Part shown: positions 39,661-47,922 of the stretch, in pieces | Position numbering within the stretch: the first letter of the stretch is position 1 | Layout: each line of letters opens with the position of its first letter | Assembly: GCA_963713965.1 (NCBI GenBank) | Contig: OY970217.1 | Location: forward strand, 1,054,001 to 1,118,000 | Direction: 5' to 3' | From: CALAGB01 sp963713965 | GTDB taxonomy: Bacteria; Chloroflexota; Chloroflexia; Thermomicrobiales; Thermomicrobiaceae | Length of the DNA stretch: 64,000 nucleotides | Notes under the pieces: model-generated | Database searches by the model: none | What the model was told of the DNA's origin: nothing | Seen by the model: the letters and a program-made list of their open reading frames with translations, nothing else | Made by a program: the position numbers and the translations under genes

Positions 39661-40149
39661 GTGGCGGGTCGAGTCGTCGACATTCGAACATCCACGGACA
39701 GCAGCGACACGACAATCCGATTCCGGACGGCCACGCTCCGAGACACAATCCTCCTGCGCGGACTGCAACGACGATGTTTCTCCGGTAGCCAGGCATATGG
39801 CCTGGCTACCTTATTCGTGCTCTATTTTTGGCCGAAGTCCCAGATCCTAGTCGCCTGCGCCGGGGAGCGCATCGTGGGGTGCGTCGTCGGCGATACTGAT
39901 GGTGCTCAGGCTCGTGTGTTGAATCTCTGCGTCGATCCGACCTTTCGACGTCGTGGCGTCGGCACCACTCTCCTCAACGCCATCGAGTCGGGTCTTGGAA
40001 CGCCATATGTCACCTTGATGGTGGAGGATAAGAATCTCGGCGCACAGGCCCTCTACCGTCTGCAGGGCTATCTTCCGGTGAGTGATCTGCGAAACTATTA
40101 CGGGCGAAACCGCCACGGGATCCTCATGCAAAAGCATCGCGCGAATTGA
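39661..40149 (+). CDS. GNAT-family N-acetyltransferase
   Basis: 162 residues from GTG 39661. GNAT core: IRFRTATLRDTILLRGLQ at the start of the domain, LNLCVDPTFRRRGVGTTLL with the acetyl-CoA loop R-x-x-G-V-G, and LMVEDKNLGAQALYRLQGYLPVS, where the conserved N..A..LY..GF-like end is clear. It resembles RimI-type enzymes; the substrate is unknown. Oddly, the coding sequence contains a 10-bp perfect hairpin GGTAGCCAGG / CCTGGCTACC at 39784-39810 followed by TTATT, which would be called a terminator if it were non-coding. Confidence 0.85.
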   Translation: MAGRVVDIRTSTDSSDTTIRFRTATLRDTILLRGLQRRCFSGSQAYGLATLFVLYFWPKSQILVACAGERIVGCVVGDTDGAQARVLNLCVDPTFRRRGVGTTLLNAIESGLGTPYVTLMVEDKNLGAQALYRLQGYLPVSDLRNYYGRNRHGILMQKHRAN

Positions 40150-40336
40150 ACACTCGTGTCCCTCACCATTGCTCTCTTTGAATCGGGGCCAAGCACCATT
40201 CATTATCAATGAGGGCGGATCATGATCGATCCTCATATTCACCGTATCTTTCATGGGGGCATAGTAGACTCTTGGGAGATGCGGCGGGCCACCGCGCGAA
40301 CGATTGGCAAGCTGCCCGCGCTGAAGTGAGATTCTG

Positions 40337-41101
40337 ATGGCTGAAGATCCTCCACGTCGATCGCGTGTTTCCCAGCAGGTCGTTACGGAAATCTGCCGGC
40401 TGATCCGGCAGGGCGTGTACACGGCAGGCGACCAGATGCCACCCGAGCGCGAATTCGCCGAGCAGCTTCAGGTCAGCCGCCCGTCGCTGCGCGAGGCGCT
40501 TCGCGTCTTGGAGCTCACCGGCATTGTTGAATCACGTCATGGTGGCGGCACGTTCATCCTGGACATGTTCCCCGCCGGAGTCGTCTCACCACTTTCAATC
40601 CTGCTCGAAGCAACCGGTGACGCCGTGGGTGATCTTTGGGAGATGCGCATCATCTTCGAGCCAGCCATCGCGGCTAGAACCGCTGTCCGGGTCAATCCGG
40701 AGTCGATCGCGAACCTCTCGTGTCTGGTTGAAGCATTGCGAGAGGCAGCGGCGATTGGCGCCTCCGACGACGTCCTCATACAAATCGATCGAGACTTTCA
40801 CGGCGCTCTCGCCGCCGCGTCCGGCAATCAGGTCGCCGTTCGCGTCCTCAACCTGATTGGCGAGCTCTTGATGGAGGGCCGGCGCCATTTCATCACCTCG
40901 AATGAACGGCGCCAGCTTGCCTACCTGGCTCACCGACGCATTCTCGAAGCGATCGAGGCACATGACCCAATTGCAGCACGCGAGGCAATGGTGCAGCATC
41001 TGGAAGAGATCGAGGCCTTCATCATGGGGGACGTCATCAGTGAAGGCTCCACGAAATTCGAAGCGGACAAGCACATTGGCCAAATCGCTGCGGAGCGTTG
41101 A
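40337..41101 (+). CDS. GntR/FadR-family transcriptional regulator with FCD domain
   Basis: 254 residues. An N-terminal winged helix (VSQQVVTEICRLIRQGVYTAGDQMPPEREFAEQL.VSRPSLREALRVLELTGIVESRHGGGTFI) is followed by the helical FCD effector domain, with Asp/His metal-site candidates in QIDRDFHGALAAASGN and LAYLAHRRILEAIEAHD. Such regulators respond to small organic acids or metabolites. The gene stands alone; the neighbour downstream is a secreted protease on the same strand, and the cyclase at 42473 is convergent. The target is unknown. Confidence 0.92.
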   Translation: MAEDPPRRSRVSQQVVTEICRLIRQGVYTAGDQMPPEREFAEQLQVSRPSLREALRVLELTGIVESRHGGGTFILDMFPAGVVSPLSILLEATGDAVGDLWEMRIIFEPAIAARTAVRVNPESIANLSCLVEALREAAAIGASDDVLIQIDRDFHGALAAASGNQVAVRVLNLIGELLMEGRRHFITSNERRQLAYLAHRRILEAIEAHDPIAAREAMVQHLEEIEAFIMGDVISEGSTKFEADKHIGQIAAER

Positions 41102-41153
41102 GCCGATCCAGACTAGCTTCGCAGCGATAACTTCGCCGCAAACGTCTACTCAC

Positions 41154-42452
41154 ATGAGACGCGGCCACTCGTTTCAGCCTGTCTTTGCCATCGTGTTAAT
41201 CTTCGCGTTGTTCGCGTCCATCGCTATTGACCTACCTGCCTCAGCGGGTGCCGCGCCGTCAGCCCCGCCCGACCAAGTCTATTTCCCCGAAACCGGGCAC
41301 TATCTCAGCTACGGCTTTCTCGATTACTGGCGGCTCCACGGAGACCTCGCTCAGTTCGGCTACCCGATCACCGATGAGCTCACAGATCCAGGCAGCGGAT
41401 ACACCGAGCAATATTTCGAACGAGCCGTCTTCGAGTGGCACCCGGACGCCCCATCAGGGTGGCAGATTCAGCTGAGACGACTCGGAGCGGACACGGCCAG
41501 CAACCGGTTGAACGAACCGCCGTTCACCGCGAACGATCAGCGCGACGACGGCTGCAGCTACTTCAGCCAGACCGGCCATCAGATCTGCGGGCACTTCCTG
41601 AACTATTGGGAGTCGAACGGCGGGCTTGACAGCTATGGCTATCCATTAAGCGATGCATTTACCGAGCAGGACTTCACGGTTCAATACTTCGAACGCGCCC
41701 GCTTCGAATGGCACCCGGAGAATGCCGGAACGCCCTACGCCGTGCTCCTCGGCTTACTCGGACGCGACGCCGCGGCGCGCGATAATGTCGACCAACGGCC
41801 TCAGCCGCCGTCGACGGACGTCCCACAATATGCTCCTGAGCTCTTCAACAATGGGGCTCTGAACTACAACGTCACGGTCACCTTTCACGCGCAGCAAGAC
41901 CCAGACTGGTGCGACCCTGCCGACGTGCAGACGTGGCTCGATTCGACCGGCGTCACGTTGTCGGGAAGCAGCGACAGCGACATCCAGAGTGGGATCTGGG
42001 CATTTGAGATTTCGCACAATGACGGGTTCTCGCTGGCTGAATGGCACGCGTCGCCATACGCCGTGGCCGCGGCGCTCAACGCGTTTGGCGCCACCGAACC
42101 GATCGGCGACGCCGCCTTCGATGACATCTACAGTGCGGGTCAGGTCATCTCGCGCAGCCTAGCCGTCTACGGTCAGCCGGTCATCGCGCTGGTGGACGAC
42201 GGCAGCCACTACGTACTCGTCACTGGCGTCGAGCTCGGGCCGGGCGGAATCGACACACCGCCGAAATCGGTGACGGTCTATGATCCGTGGACGATCAGCG
42301 CGGACCGTGGCAACTACCCGGCCATGGGCCAGGGAACCGTGTGGGATTGGGTGACGTTCTCGACGCGCTTCAATCGCGATAGCACAATCGACCCAGGCAT
42401 CTGGTCCGGCAAGTGGACGCTGATTGCCGCGGGTCTCCCGCTCGAACAGTAA
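41154..42452 (+). CDS. Secreted protein with two LGFP-like repeats and a C39-like peptidase domain
   Basis: 432 residues from ATG 41154. Signal peptide: PVFAIVLIFALFASIAIDLPASAGAAPSA (cleavage likely near residue 36). Two repeats follow: PETGHYLSYGFLDYW..FGYPITDEL..EQYFERAVFEWHPD (~45-105) and SQTGHQICGHFLNYW..YGYPLSDAF..VQYFERARFEWHPE (~140-195). The C-terminal ~220 residues look like peptidase C39_2: catalytic Cys in DPDWCDPADVQTWL, His in DDGSHYVLVTGV, Asp in VTVYDPW. Probably an extracellular cell-wall-associated protease. Longer in-frame codons upstream overlap the GntR gene and lack sense. The first repeat resembles that of the phage lysin at 36134. Confidence 0.85.
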   Translation: MRRGHSFQPVFAIVLIFALFASIAIDLPASAGAAPSAPPDQVYFPETGHYLSYGFLDYWRLHGDLAQFGYPITDELTDPGSGYTEQYFERAVFEWHPDAPSGWQIQLRRLGADTASNRLNEPPFTANDQRDDGCSYFSQTGHQICGHFLNYWESNGGLDSYGYPLSDAFTEQDFTVQYFERARFEWHPENAGTPYAVLLGLLGRDAAARDNVDQRPQPPSTDVPQYAPELFNNGALNYNVTVTFHAQQDPDWCDPADVQTWLDSTGVTLSGSSDSDIQSGIWAFEISHNDGFSLAEWHASPYAVAAALNAFGATEPIGDAAFDDIYSAGQVISRSLAVYGQPVIALVDDGSHYVLVTGVELGPGGIDTPPKSVTVYDPWTISADRGNYPAMGQGTVWDWVTFSTRFNRDSTIDPGIWSGKWTLIAAGLPLEQ

Positions 42453-42472
42453 GAATTGGGTAATTTACGTGG

Positions 42473-43438
42473 CTATTTGATTGCCAGCGCGTTGGCAGGA
42501 GACGCGACCCCACCCAGCTTGTTCAACGGCGCCGACGTAAACATGAACTCATAGACGCCATCCTCCGCGCAGTCGGCCGCCAGGTCCTCCAGGTAGAACA
42601 TCTCGCCAATGGGCATGCCCCAGAGCGGCAAGAGCGTCTGGTGAAGCGACACCTCCATGCTGGCGGGTGGCCACGCCTCGAAGCTTGGCGCATCCCCCGC
42701 CACCGCGGCGAAGTGATTGTCCCACAGGAATCGAAACGTGTCGGTCCCCTGCGCCACACCGATGAACGTGTGCGGCCCATCGGCGATCTCAGCTCGCCGT
42801 TCCTCATCGAGCGTGTCATACCAGGCGGTCCAACCCGTGCGCACAAACAGCACGTCGCCAGTTTCGAACCTGGTCCCTTGCGCGTCTGCAACCTGCTGCA
42901 ATTCGCTCGCGGGGATCGCGATGCGCTCACCCGCCACGTGCGAAATCCCCTGAGAGGCTGCCCAGCGCTGATGGTCGAGCAGGACGCCTCTGCCGACGAT
43001 GCCGCGCCGTGCCCATGCCTGAATGCCGTTGCGCGTTCCGGTCATGCCCGTGATATGCGACTGAATAGCAGTGCCGTAGAAGCACTGGCACTGCGCGCTC
43101 CCCATATGGGTCAGCCCATCCCAGTGTGTTGAGGACTGGGTGTTGAAATCATTGTAGACGTCGTCATTCACAAAGGGACGCTTGTTCTTGATGAAGTGGG
43201 ACAGACGTTCGCGACGAAAGAGTGGCGGGTCAGGCAGCTCAAGCTTCCAGTTCAATGGAAACGACTTGCCGCTCCGAACGAGTCGAGCAGCCGCCTCGGC
43301 CCGTTCGGGCGTGAGCAGATTGATCATGCCGACCTCATCGCCGTCCCCCCACAGACCCCAGTTGGAATTGTCCGGTGAGCCAGCGGTGAATGGGAGTTCG
43401 TCGAAAGAGGGCAACGTGCGTGGCTTGGTTTGACTCAT
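42473..43438 (-). CDS. Cyclase family protein (kynurenine formamidase-like, metal-dependent)
   Basis: 321 residues from ATG 43438; a GTG at 43450 adds four residues. PF04199-type features are the metal site STHWDGLTHMG near residue 100 (family H-x-G-T-H-x-D), the RRGIVGRGVLLDHQ strand, GDVLFVRTGW, and a C-terminal GVYEFMFTSAPLNKLGGVASP. Members hydrolyse amides or lactones, for example N-formylkynurenine, but this longer subgroup is mostly uncharacterised. No tryptophan-degradation genes are near, so I give only the family. The stop lies ~20 bases from the convergent protease gene. Confidence 0.88.
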   Translation of the reverse strand: MSQTKPRTLPSFDELPFTAGSPDNSNWGLWGDGDEVGMINLLTPERAEAAARLVRSGKSFPLNWKLELPDPPLFRRERLSHFIKNKRPFVNDDVYNDFNTQSSTHWDGLTHMGSAQCQCFYGTAIQSHITGMTGTRNGIQAWARRGIVGRGVLLDHQRWAASQGISHVAGERIAIPASELQQVADAQGTRFETGDVLFVRTGWTAWYDTLDEERRAEIADGPHTFIGVAQGTDTFRFLWDNHFAAVAGDAPSFEAWPPASMEVSLHQTLLPLWGMPIGEMFYLEDLAADCAEDGVYEFMFTSAPLNKLGGVASPANALAIK

Positions 43439-43714
43439 CTCAAGGTTCACCCTTCACGACCGCTCACCCGCGTCGTGCGGGCCGGCAACTTCATTCTTCA
43501 TCGCGGAAAGACTTCGGACATTCTATGTGTCATACCCAAGCGCGGTCAAAAGCGCGTGGACTCAAACGCATAGATTCAGACCCTGAGACCCGTGCTGGCA
43601 CGACTTCAGCGAGAATATCACCGATGTTGTCAGGAAATCCCGCCTCTGCTACGCTCTTCGCAGCCGCCCAGGGCGATTCCTCCGTAATCACATGACGGTG
43701 AGAGGACCGACACC

Positions 43715-44170
43715 GTGCTCATTGACGGGCGTCTTTGGTTGCTCATTGGCTTGAGCATTGCCATGCTCTTCACGATCGAAGCAATTGAGGATTTTACTGA
43801 CGGCGCATGGCCCCAAATGCGGCGGTCGTCCGGCTATTTCGACGTGCTTGGCAGCTCGCGCGGTCTGTGGATTGCCGTGGCTATGCTGGTGTTGCCAGGC
43901 CTGGTTCTCACAATCCTCAACCTCGCCGTGTTGGTCTGGCAGGACCTACCGTACGGCAACACGCTGTTGTTGGGGACAATCTTTATCATCGTCGGCTGGC
44001 TGTTGTTTCTCGCCACGACGATCGATTTAGGAGGGATCGGCGATTACCTTGAACGAAGCGGGGCAGTCGCGCCTCTGTCACTTCTAATCGTCCTCGTCGT
44101 CGGCGACCTGCTTTTGCTGATCGCGTTGATTCAGATTTTCCCGCACGATCTCCACTCACTGCTGCCATAA
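43715..44170 (+). CDS. Small multi-pass membrane protein
   Basis: 151 residues from GTG 43715. Four hydrophobic segments: LWLLIGLSIAMLFTIEAI, LWIAVAMLVLPGLVLTILNL, LLLGTIFIIVGWLLFLATTI and LSLLIVLVVGDLLLLIALI. No known family was recognised. It is convergent with rex, 26 bases apart. A 14-bp inverted repeat (44171-44241) begins right after its stop. Confidence 0.7.
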   Translation: MLIDGRLWLLIGLSIAMLFTIEAIEDFTDGAWPQMRRSSGYFDVLGSSRGLWIAVAMLVLPGLVLTILNLAVLVWQDLPYGNTLLLGTIFIIVGWLLFLATTIDLGGIGDYLERSGAVAPLSLLIVLVVGDLLLLIALIQIFPHDLHSLLP

Positions 44171-44241
44171 CCACCATCCTCAAACCCAAATGCGGTTCAC
44201 CGAAGCGTGCGCACGTCGTCCGCGCGGCCGTTTGAGGATGG
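44171..44241. repeat. 14-bp inverted repeat at the convergent ends of the membrane gene and rex
   Basis: CACCATCCTCAAAC (44171-44184) is the exact reverse complement of GTTTGAGGATGGTG (44228-44241); the loop is 43 bases and contains the rex stop. The right arm lies in rex coding sequence. It may act as a bidirectional transcription end, though no U-tract is present. Confidence 0.6.
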
Positions 44242-44886
44242 TGAGTCCGACTCCGCAGTGTTCGTGCTCGCCAGATAATAAGTAAGGCTTTGCAGCGCGC
44301 TGGTGGGATCGATCTCCCGCGTCCACACGTTCGATGGGACACGCAATACCACCGGCGCGTAGTTCAATATGGCGCCCACACCAGCATCGATGAGTTGGTC
44401 GGCCACGCCCTGGGCCGCGGAGGCTGGCACCGCAATAATCCCGATGCGGATACCCATCTGTCGCACCACGTCGGTGATTTCGGACTGATCGAGAACGATC
44501 ACCCCGTTTACCTGCTGCCCGACATCGTCTGGGTTGCGGGCAAAGATGGCCGAGATGCGGAAGGAATTCTCCTCGAACCCGTGATAGCGAGCGATCGCTT
44601 GTCCCAGGTGCCCGAATCCGACCAGGGCGGCGTCCCATTGACGGTCGAGGTGCAGGATCTGGGTGATGGCGTGCTCCAGCCGGTCGACGTCGTACCCTTT
44701 TCCCTGTTTTCCGAAACGGCCGAAATAGGAGAGATCGCGACGGATCTGAGCCGCCGAAACTCCAATGCGACCTCCAAGCTCCTCGGACGACGCACTCGAA
44801 ATCCCTTCGAGCTTCATCTGTCGCAACGTGCGAACGTAGACCGGAAGTCGGCGAATTACCACGTCGGGGATCTCGTCATGTTTCAT
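44197..44886 (-). CDS. rex: Redox-sensing transcriptional repressor Rex
   Basis: 229 residues. The N-terminal winged helix has the family-typical IPDVVIRRLPVYVRTLRQM and SAAQIRRDLSYFGRFGKQGKGYDV; the Rossmann domain has VGFGHLGQAIARYHGF (NADH-binding G-x-G-x-x-G variant), IIAVPASAAQGVADQLIDAGV and ILNYAPVVLRVP. Rex represses fermentation and respiration genes when NADH/NAD is low and leaves DNA when NADH rises. The length is normal. It is alone on its strand; no TTGTGAA-type Rex site was found in the 228-base gap to the potassium channel gene. Confidence 0.96.
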   Translation of the reverse strand: MKHDEIPDVVIRRLPVYVRTLRQMKLEGISSASSEELGGRIGVSAAQIRRDLSYFGRFGKQGKGYDVDRLEHAITQILHLDRQWDAALVGFGHLGQAIARYHGFEENSFRISAIFARNPDDVGQQVNGVIVLDQSEITDVVRQMGIRIGIIAVPASAAQGVADQLIDAGVGAILNYAPVVLRVPSNVWTREIDPTSALQSLTYYLASTNTAESDSPSSNGRADDVRTLR

Positions 44887-45153
44887 CAGTCATGCCCAAA
44901 TGTCGAATGCATGTGTCCATCACCGGAGGTCTGACGACGCCGTCCTGATCCGTGGCAACCCGTGGTCGCGGCACGGCCGATATGGTTTTCCGGTCGGCAC
45001 GGACATCTCGCGATTTCTCGTCTAGGAAAACGGCTGTTATGCTACCATCCGTCCCGGCGGTGGTCAAAGTGGCCGGCATTCATGGGGCGCGGGCGCGGAT
45101 CCGCCTAATCTGGCATGTCGACGACCGCTGTAGCTCCCAGCCGGGAGGAACCA

Positions 45154-46215
45154 ATGATGGCTCGACTGAGGACGATCGCGCACGATCAGCAATACCGGCG
45201 TCAGATCTTTCCACTGATGCTGTTGCTCGTCTTGATCGCCCTCGGCACGCTCGGCTATATGGTCATCGAGGAGTGGTCGGTTGGCGATGCACTCTATATG
45301 ACCATCATCACGATGTCCACGGTAGGCTACAAGGAGGTTCACGACCTGGACGGGCCAGGACGTGTGCTGACATCCTTTCTCATCTTGAGCGGCGTTGGCG
45401 TGCTGTTCTTCAGCGTGACCAATCTCATGACCTGGATTGTCGAGACGCAAATGAGTGATCGCAATTCTCAGCAGCAGCTGCGCAATCGAATTCACGCCCT
45501 TCGGAACCACGTGATTGTCTGTGGGTATGGTCGCGTAGGTCATTCGATCGCGGAAGAACTGAATCACGACGCTATCCCTCTGGTCGTGATCGAATCAAAT
45601 CCGCAACGTTTCGATCTCTGCCTCCATAACGGCAACCTGGCGGTAATGGGTGACGCGACCGAAGACGCCACCCTCGTCGAAGCGGGAATCGCGCACGCCC
45701 GCGGACTCGCTATTGCCCTCGACGACGATGCCAAGAACGTCTTCATCGCTCTCACCGGACGAGCGCTCAATTCAACGATCGAGATCGTGGCCCGTGCTGG
45801 TCGCCGTGAATCGGAAGGGAAGCTTACTCAGGCTGGAGCGCATCGGGTGGTGTCACCCTATGCAATGAGCGGGCAACACATGGCCGCGCTCTTCAGTCGA
45901 CCCAGCGTGGTCGATTTCATCGAGACGACGTTGCGCCGAGGCAACGTGGAATACAACCTCGAGGAATTCACGATCCCTGAGTCGTCGTCACTTGTCGGCA
46001 TGACGTTGCAAATGGTGCGTCAGCAGGTAGGGAGCGACTTGACGATCCTCGCGATCATCGGCTCAAGTGGGTTGGTACCCAGTCCACAGCCAGATCAGGC
46101 TCTGAATGCTCACGACACACTGATTGTGGTCGGCATGAGGGAACGGCTCCGACTTCTCGACAAAATGGCGATGACGCCGAAGATCGACCAGCCGATGCCC
46201 AATCAGCCGGACTGA
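45154..46215 (+). CDS. Two-helix potassium channel with RCK (TrkA-N/TrkA-C) domains
   Basis: 353 residues from ATG 45154, which has GGGAGG five bases upstream (an ATG at 45115 lacks a site). Two membrane helices (FPLMLLLVLIALGTLGYMVI; VLTSFLILSGVGVLFFSVTNL) flank a pore loop with the selectivity filter TMSTVGYKEV. The cytoplasmic RCK-N domain has VIVCGYGRVGHSIAEEL, and the RCK-C domain has the typical EFTIPESSSLVGMTLQMVRQQ. This is a MthK/Kch-like channel, probably gated by ions or nucleotides. Its 3' end overlaps the convergent XRE gene by 13 bases. Confidence 0.93.
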   Translation: MMARLRTIAHDQQYRRQIFPLMLLLVLIALGTLGYMVIEEWSVGDALYMTIITMSTVGYKEVHDLDGPGRVLTSFLILSGVGVLFFSVTNLMTWIVETQMSDRNSQQQLRNRIHALRNHVIVCGYGRVGHSIAEELNHDAIPLVVIESNPQRFDLCLHNGNLAVMGDATEDATLVEAGIAHARGLAIALDDDAKNVFIALTGRALNSTIEIVARAGRRESEGKLTQAGAHRVVSPYAMSGQHMAALFSRPSVVDFIETTLRRGNVEYNLEEFTIPESSSLVGMTLQMVRQQVGSDLTILAIIGSSGLVPSPQPDQALNAHDTLIVVGMRERLRLLDKMAMTPKIDQPMPNQPD

Positions 46216-47249
46216 GTCGCAGCATCCAGCAAATGACCTCGTGTCGACGCGAGGCTGCGCTCCTCCTCGGTCAACGATTCCCATGTCCGCTTGAAGATCC
46301 CTTCGCAAACACGGACGCGGTCACTTCCGTTCAACCAGATTCCGACGTGATTCGGGTCGGTCGACTTGCGGCGCGGAGCGACCTGCTCGAGTAGCGCGTA
46401 CTCTCCGGAGTTGGAGAGGAGACTGACGGAGCCGAGTGATCGCTCGGTGACCGCCACCTCGACTGAATTTGATTGCTTCATGAGGTCAAGCAACGAGCGC
46501 GCAATGACTGGGCCGATGGGAGATGCCAGCGCTGAAGTGGTGATAACGGCACGTACGGCGCATTGGTTCACGCTCGTCGAGTTTGTCTCCCGAGACGTAT
46601 CTTGCCACCGGCGCGCAACTGCCGGATCCATTGGAAAGTTCGGGAACGCCCATTGATATGCCGCGACAACGTCGTGACCGGGTGAAATCGGTAGGATGCT
46701 GGGACCGGCAATCACCATCGAACGGCGACCATTCAACACGTCACTCATATGCAACATGCGTGAAAGGCTGACTGCATCAAGCCCGGAACGCTCGATTAGC
46801 GTGCTGACCGCTGAGAAAGGCGCGTCGTTCCGGCTTGACTCAAGCGCGCGGACTGCCTGGTCCTGCACTTCGACTCTCGTCGGAGCAGTTGTGGCCAGTT
46901 GATCCAGGCGATCGACGAGCTCTCGCCGCGCCTCGATCGACAGATCGAGCAACTCCTGCTGCGCCTCTGTATTCAGCGCCAATAGGCGCGCGTAGCTCGA
47001 GAGCTCGTCGTTCAGCTGCGCGACATCCCGTTCCAGACGCACGAAATCGTTTACGTCGACATCCAGCGCGTCGGCAATCTTCGCCAGCACCGGGAAGCTT
47101 GGGAGGGTTTGACTCCGTTCCAGTCGGCTGAGATGTGAGGGCGAGACCGCGGCTTCTTCGGCAAGCTGGTCCAGCGTCATACCGCGCGCACGGCGCATGC
47201 GCCGCACCGCGGGGCCGATTCGCTGCCGTTGTATCGAGTGGCGATTCAT
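46203..47249 (-). CDS. XRE-family regulator with a large C-terminal sensor-like domain
   Basis: 348 residues from ATG 47249 (GGAAGGG upstream; GTG 47258 possible). The Cro/cI helix-turn-helix is IGPAVRRMRRARGMTLDQLAEEAAVSPSHLSRLERSQTLPSFPVLAKIADAL. A coiled-coil-like linker follows (DELSSYARLLALNTEAQQELLDL), then ~200 residues of unknown fold with VLNGRRSMVIAGPSILPIS and AVRAVITTSALASPIGP. It is divergent from the DUF2089-DUF4097-ABC operon and may control it; a GACCA-TCAG-TGGTC palindrome lies between them at 47444-47457. The sensed signal is unknown. Confidence 0.85.
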   Translation of the reverse strand: MNRHSIQRQRIGPAVRRMRRARGMTLDQLAEEAAVSPSHLSRLERSQTLPSFPVLAKIADALDVDVNDFVRLERDVAQLNDELSSYARLLALNTEAQQELLDLSIEARRELVDRLDQLATTAPTRVEVQDQAVRALESSRNDAPFSAVSTLIERSGLDAVSLSRMLHMSDVLNGRRSMVIAGPSILPISPGHDVVAAYQWAFPNFPMDPAVARRWQDTSRETNSTSVNQCAVRAVITTSALASPIGPVIARSLLDLMKQSNSVEVAVTERSLGSVSLLSNSGEYALLEQVAPRRKSTDPNHVGIWLNGSDRVRVCEGIFKRTWESLTEEERSLASTRGHLLDAATQSG

Positions 47250-47534
47250 CGTCGACACCCTTCCATTGGCCGCCGCGCCAAAACGCGATCGGCAAGTTCC
47301 TTCCGTGCAGTTGGTGCGAGCCGAAGACCTGTCTGTGCTCTCCGCACGATTGACGCCAGCATAATCACCATCTGCAAACCTTGTCTCATCACCTCAGACG
47401 CTTCATATTTTGGACCGACGATGACCAATTCCGAGCGGTTTATGACCATCAGTGGTCTATTCTTTACTCTTTCTGATTTATTTATTGACATTGGGCCATA
47501 ATCCATCTAGAATGAGCGTCGTTAGGAGGGAATC
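47250..47534. promoter_or_regulatory. Divergent control region of the XRE gene and the DUF2089 operon
   Basis: About 285 bases, AT-rich toward the right end. It holds the palindrome GACCATCAGTGGTC (47444-47457), a related half-site ATGACCA at 47421-47427, and the consensus promoter at 47485-47513. The palindrome is placed ~30 bases upstream of the -35, so a bound regulator might act on either promoter. Confidence 0.5.
47485..47513 (+). promoter_or_regulatory. Sigma-70-type promoter of the DUF2089-DUF4097-ABC operon
   Basis: TTGACA (47485-47490), a 17-base spacer, TAGAAT (47508-47513). The expected start point is ~47520, and GGAGGG follows before the GTG at 47535. It is the best promoter match I found in the window. 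Confidence 0.8.
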
Positions 47535-47909
47535 GTGTACACGTCCCCAACAAACTGTCCAACATGTGGACATGAGCTTGAGATCAGAGAACTGAGTTGC
47601 CCATCTTGTCAGACGACGGTGCGCGGTCGCTGGTCCGCCGGAGTCTTTGGCCGGCTCACCGAAGATCAGCAGACCTTCTTACGCATCTTCGTTCGCAGCC
47701 GCGGAAACCTTAGTGAAGTCGAACGGTCGTTGGGTGTTTCGTACCCGACGGTCAGAGCCAAGCTCGAGGAGATCATCGAGCTGATGCAAGAAGATCCGGC
47801 CCCGGAAGCCAGCCCATCCGAAACCCGCGACGACGTGTTACGCCAGATCGCCGAGGGCAAGCTGTCCGTGGATGAAGGCATGGCGCGCATCCGCGGCATG
47901 AACTCCTGA
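47535..47909 (+). CDS. DUF2089 protein (zinc ribbon plus helix-turn-helix-like)
   Basis: 124 residues from GTG 47535, with GGAGGGAATC upstream. N-terminal zinc ribbon CPTCGHELEIRELSCPSCQ, then LTEDQQTFLRIFVRSRGNLSEVERSLGVSYPTVRAKLEEI, which resembles a sigma-4-like helix-turn-helix. The C-terminal helix IAEGKLSVDEGMARIRG recurs, in related form, at the end of the next protein. DUF2089 proteins are likely regulators. It opens a five-gene operon with DUF4097 and ABC-2 exporter genes. Confidence 0.88.
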   Translation: MYTSPTNCPTCGHELEIRELSCPSCQTTVRGRWSAGVFGRLTEDQQTFLRIFVRSRGNLSEVERSLGVSYPTVRAKLEEIIELMQEDPAPEASPSETRDDVLRQIAEGKLSVDEGMARIRGMNS

Positions 47910-47922
47910 GGAGAATTCTTCG

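Noticed and set aside
39428..39850. 140-codon plus-strand frame after the virion block
   Set aside because: Overlaps the GNAT gene in another frame and shows no domain; the GNAT frame has clear family motifs.
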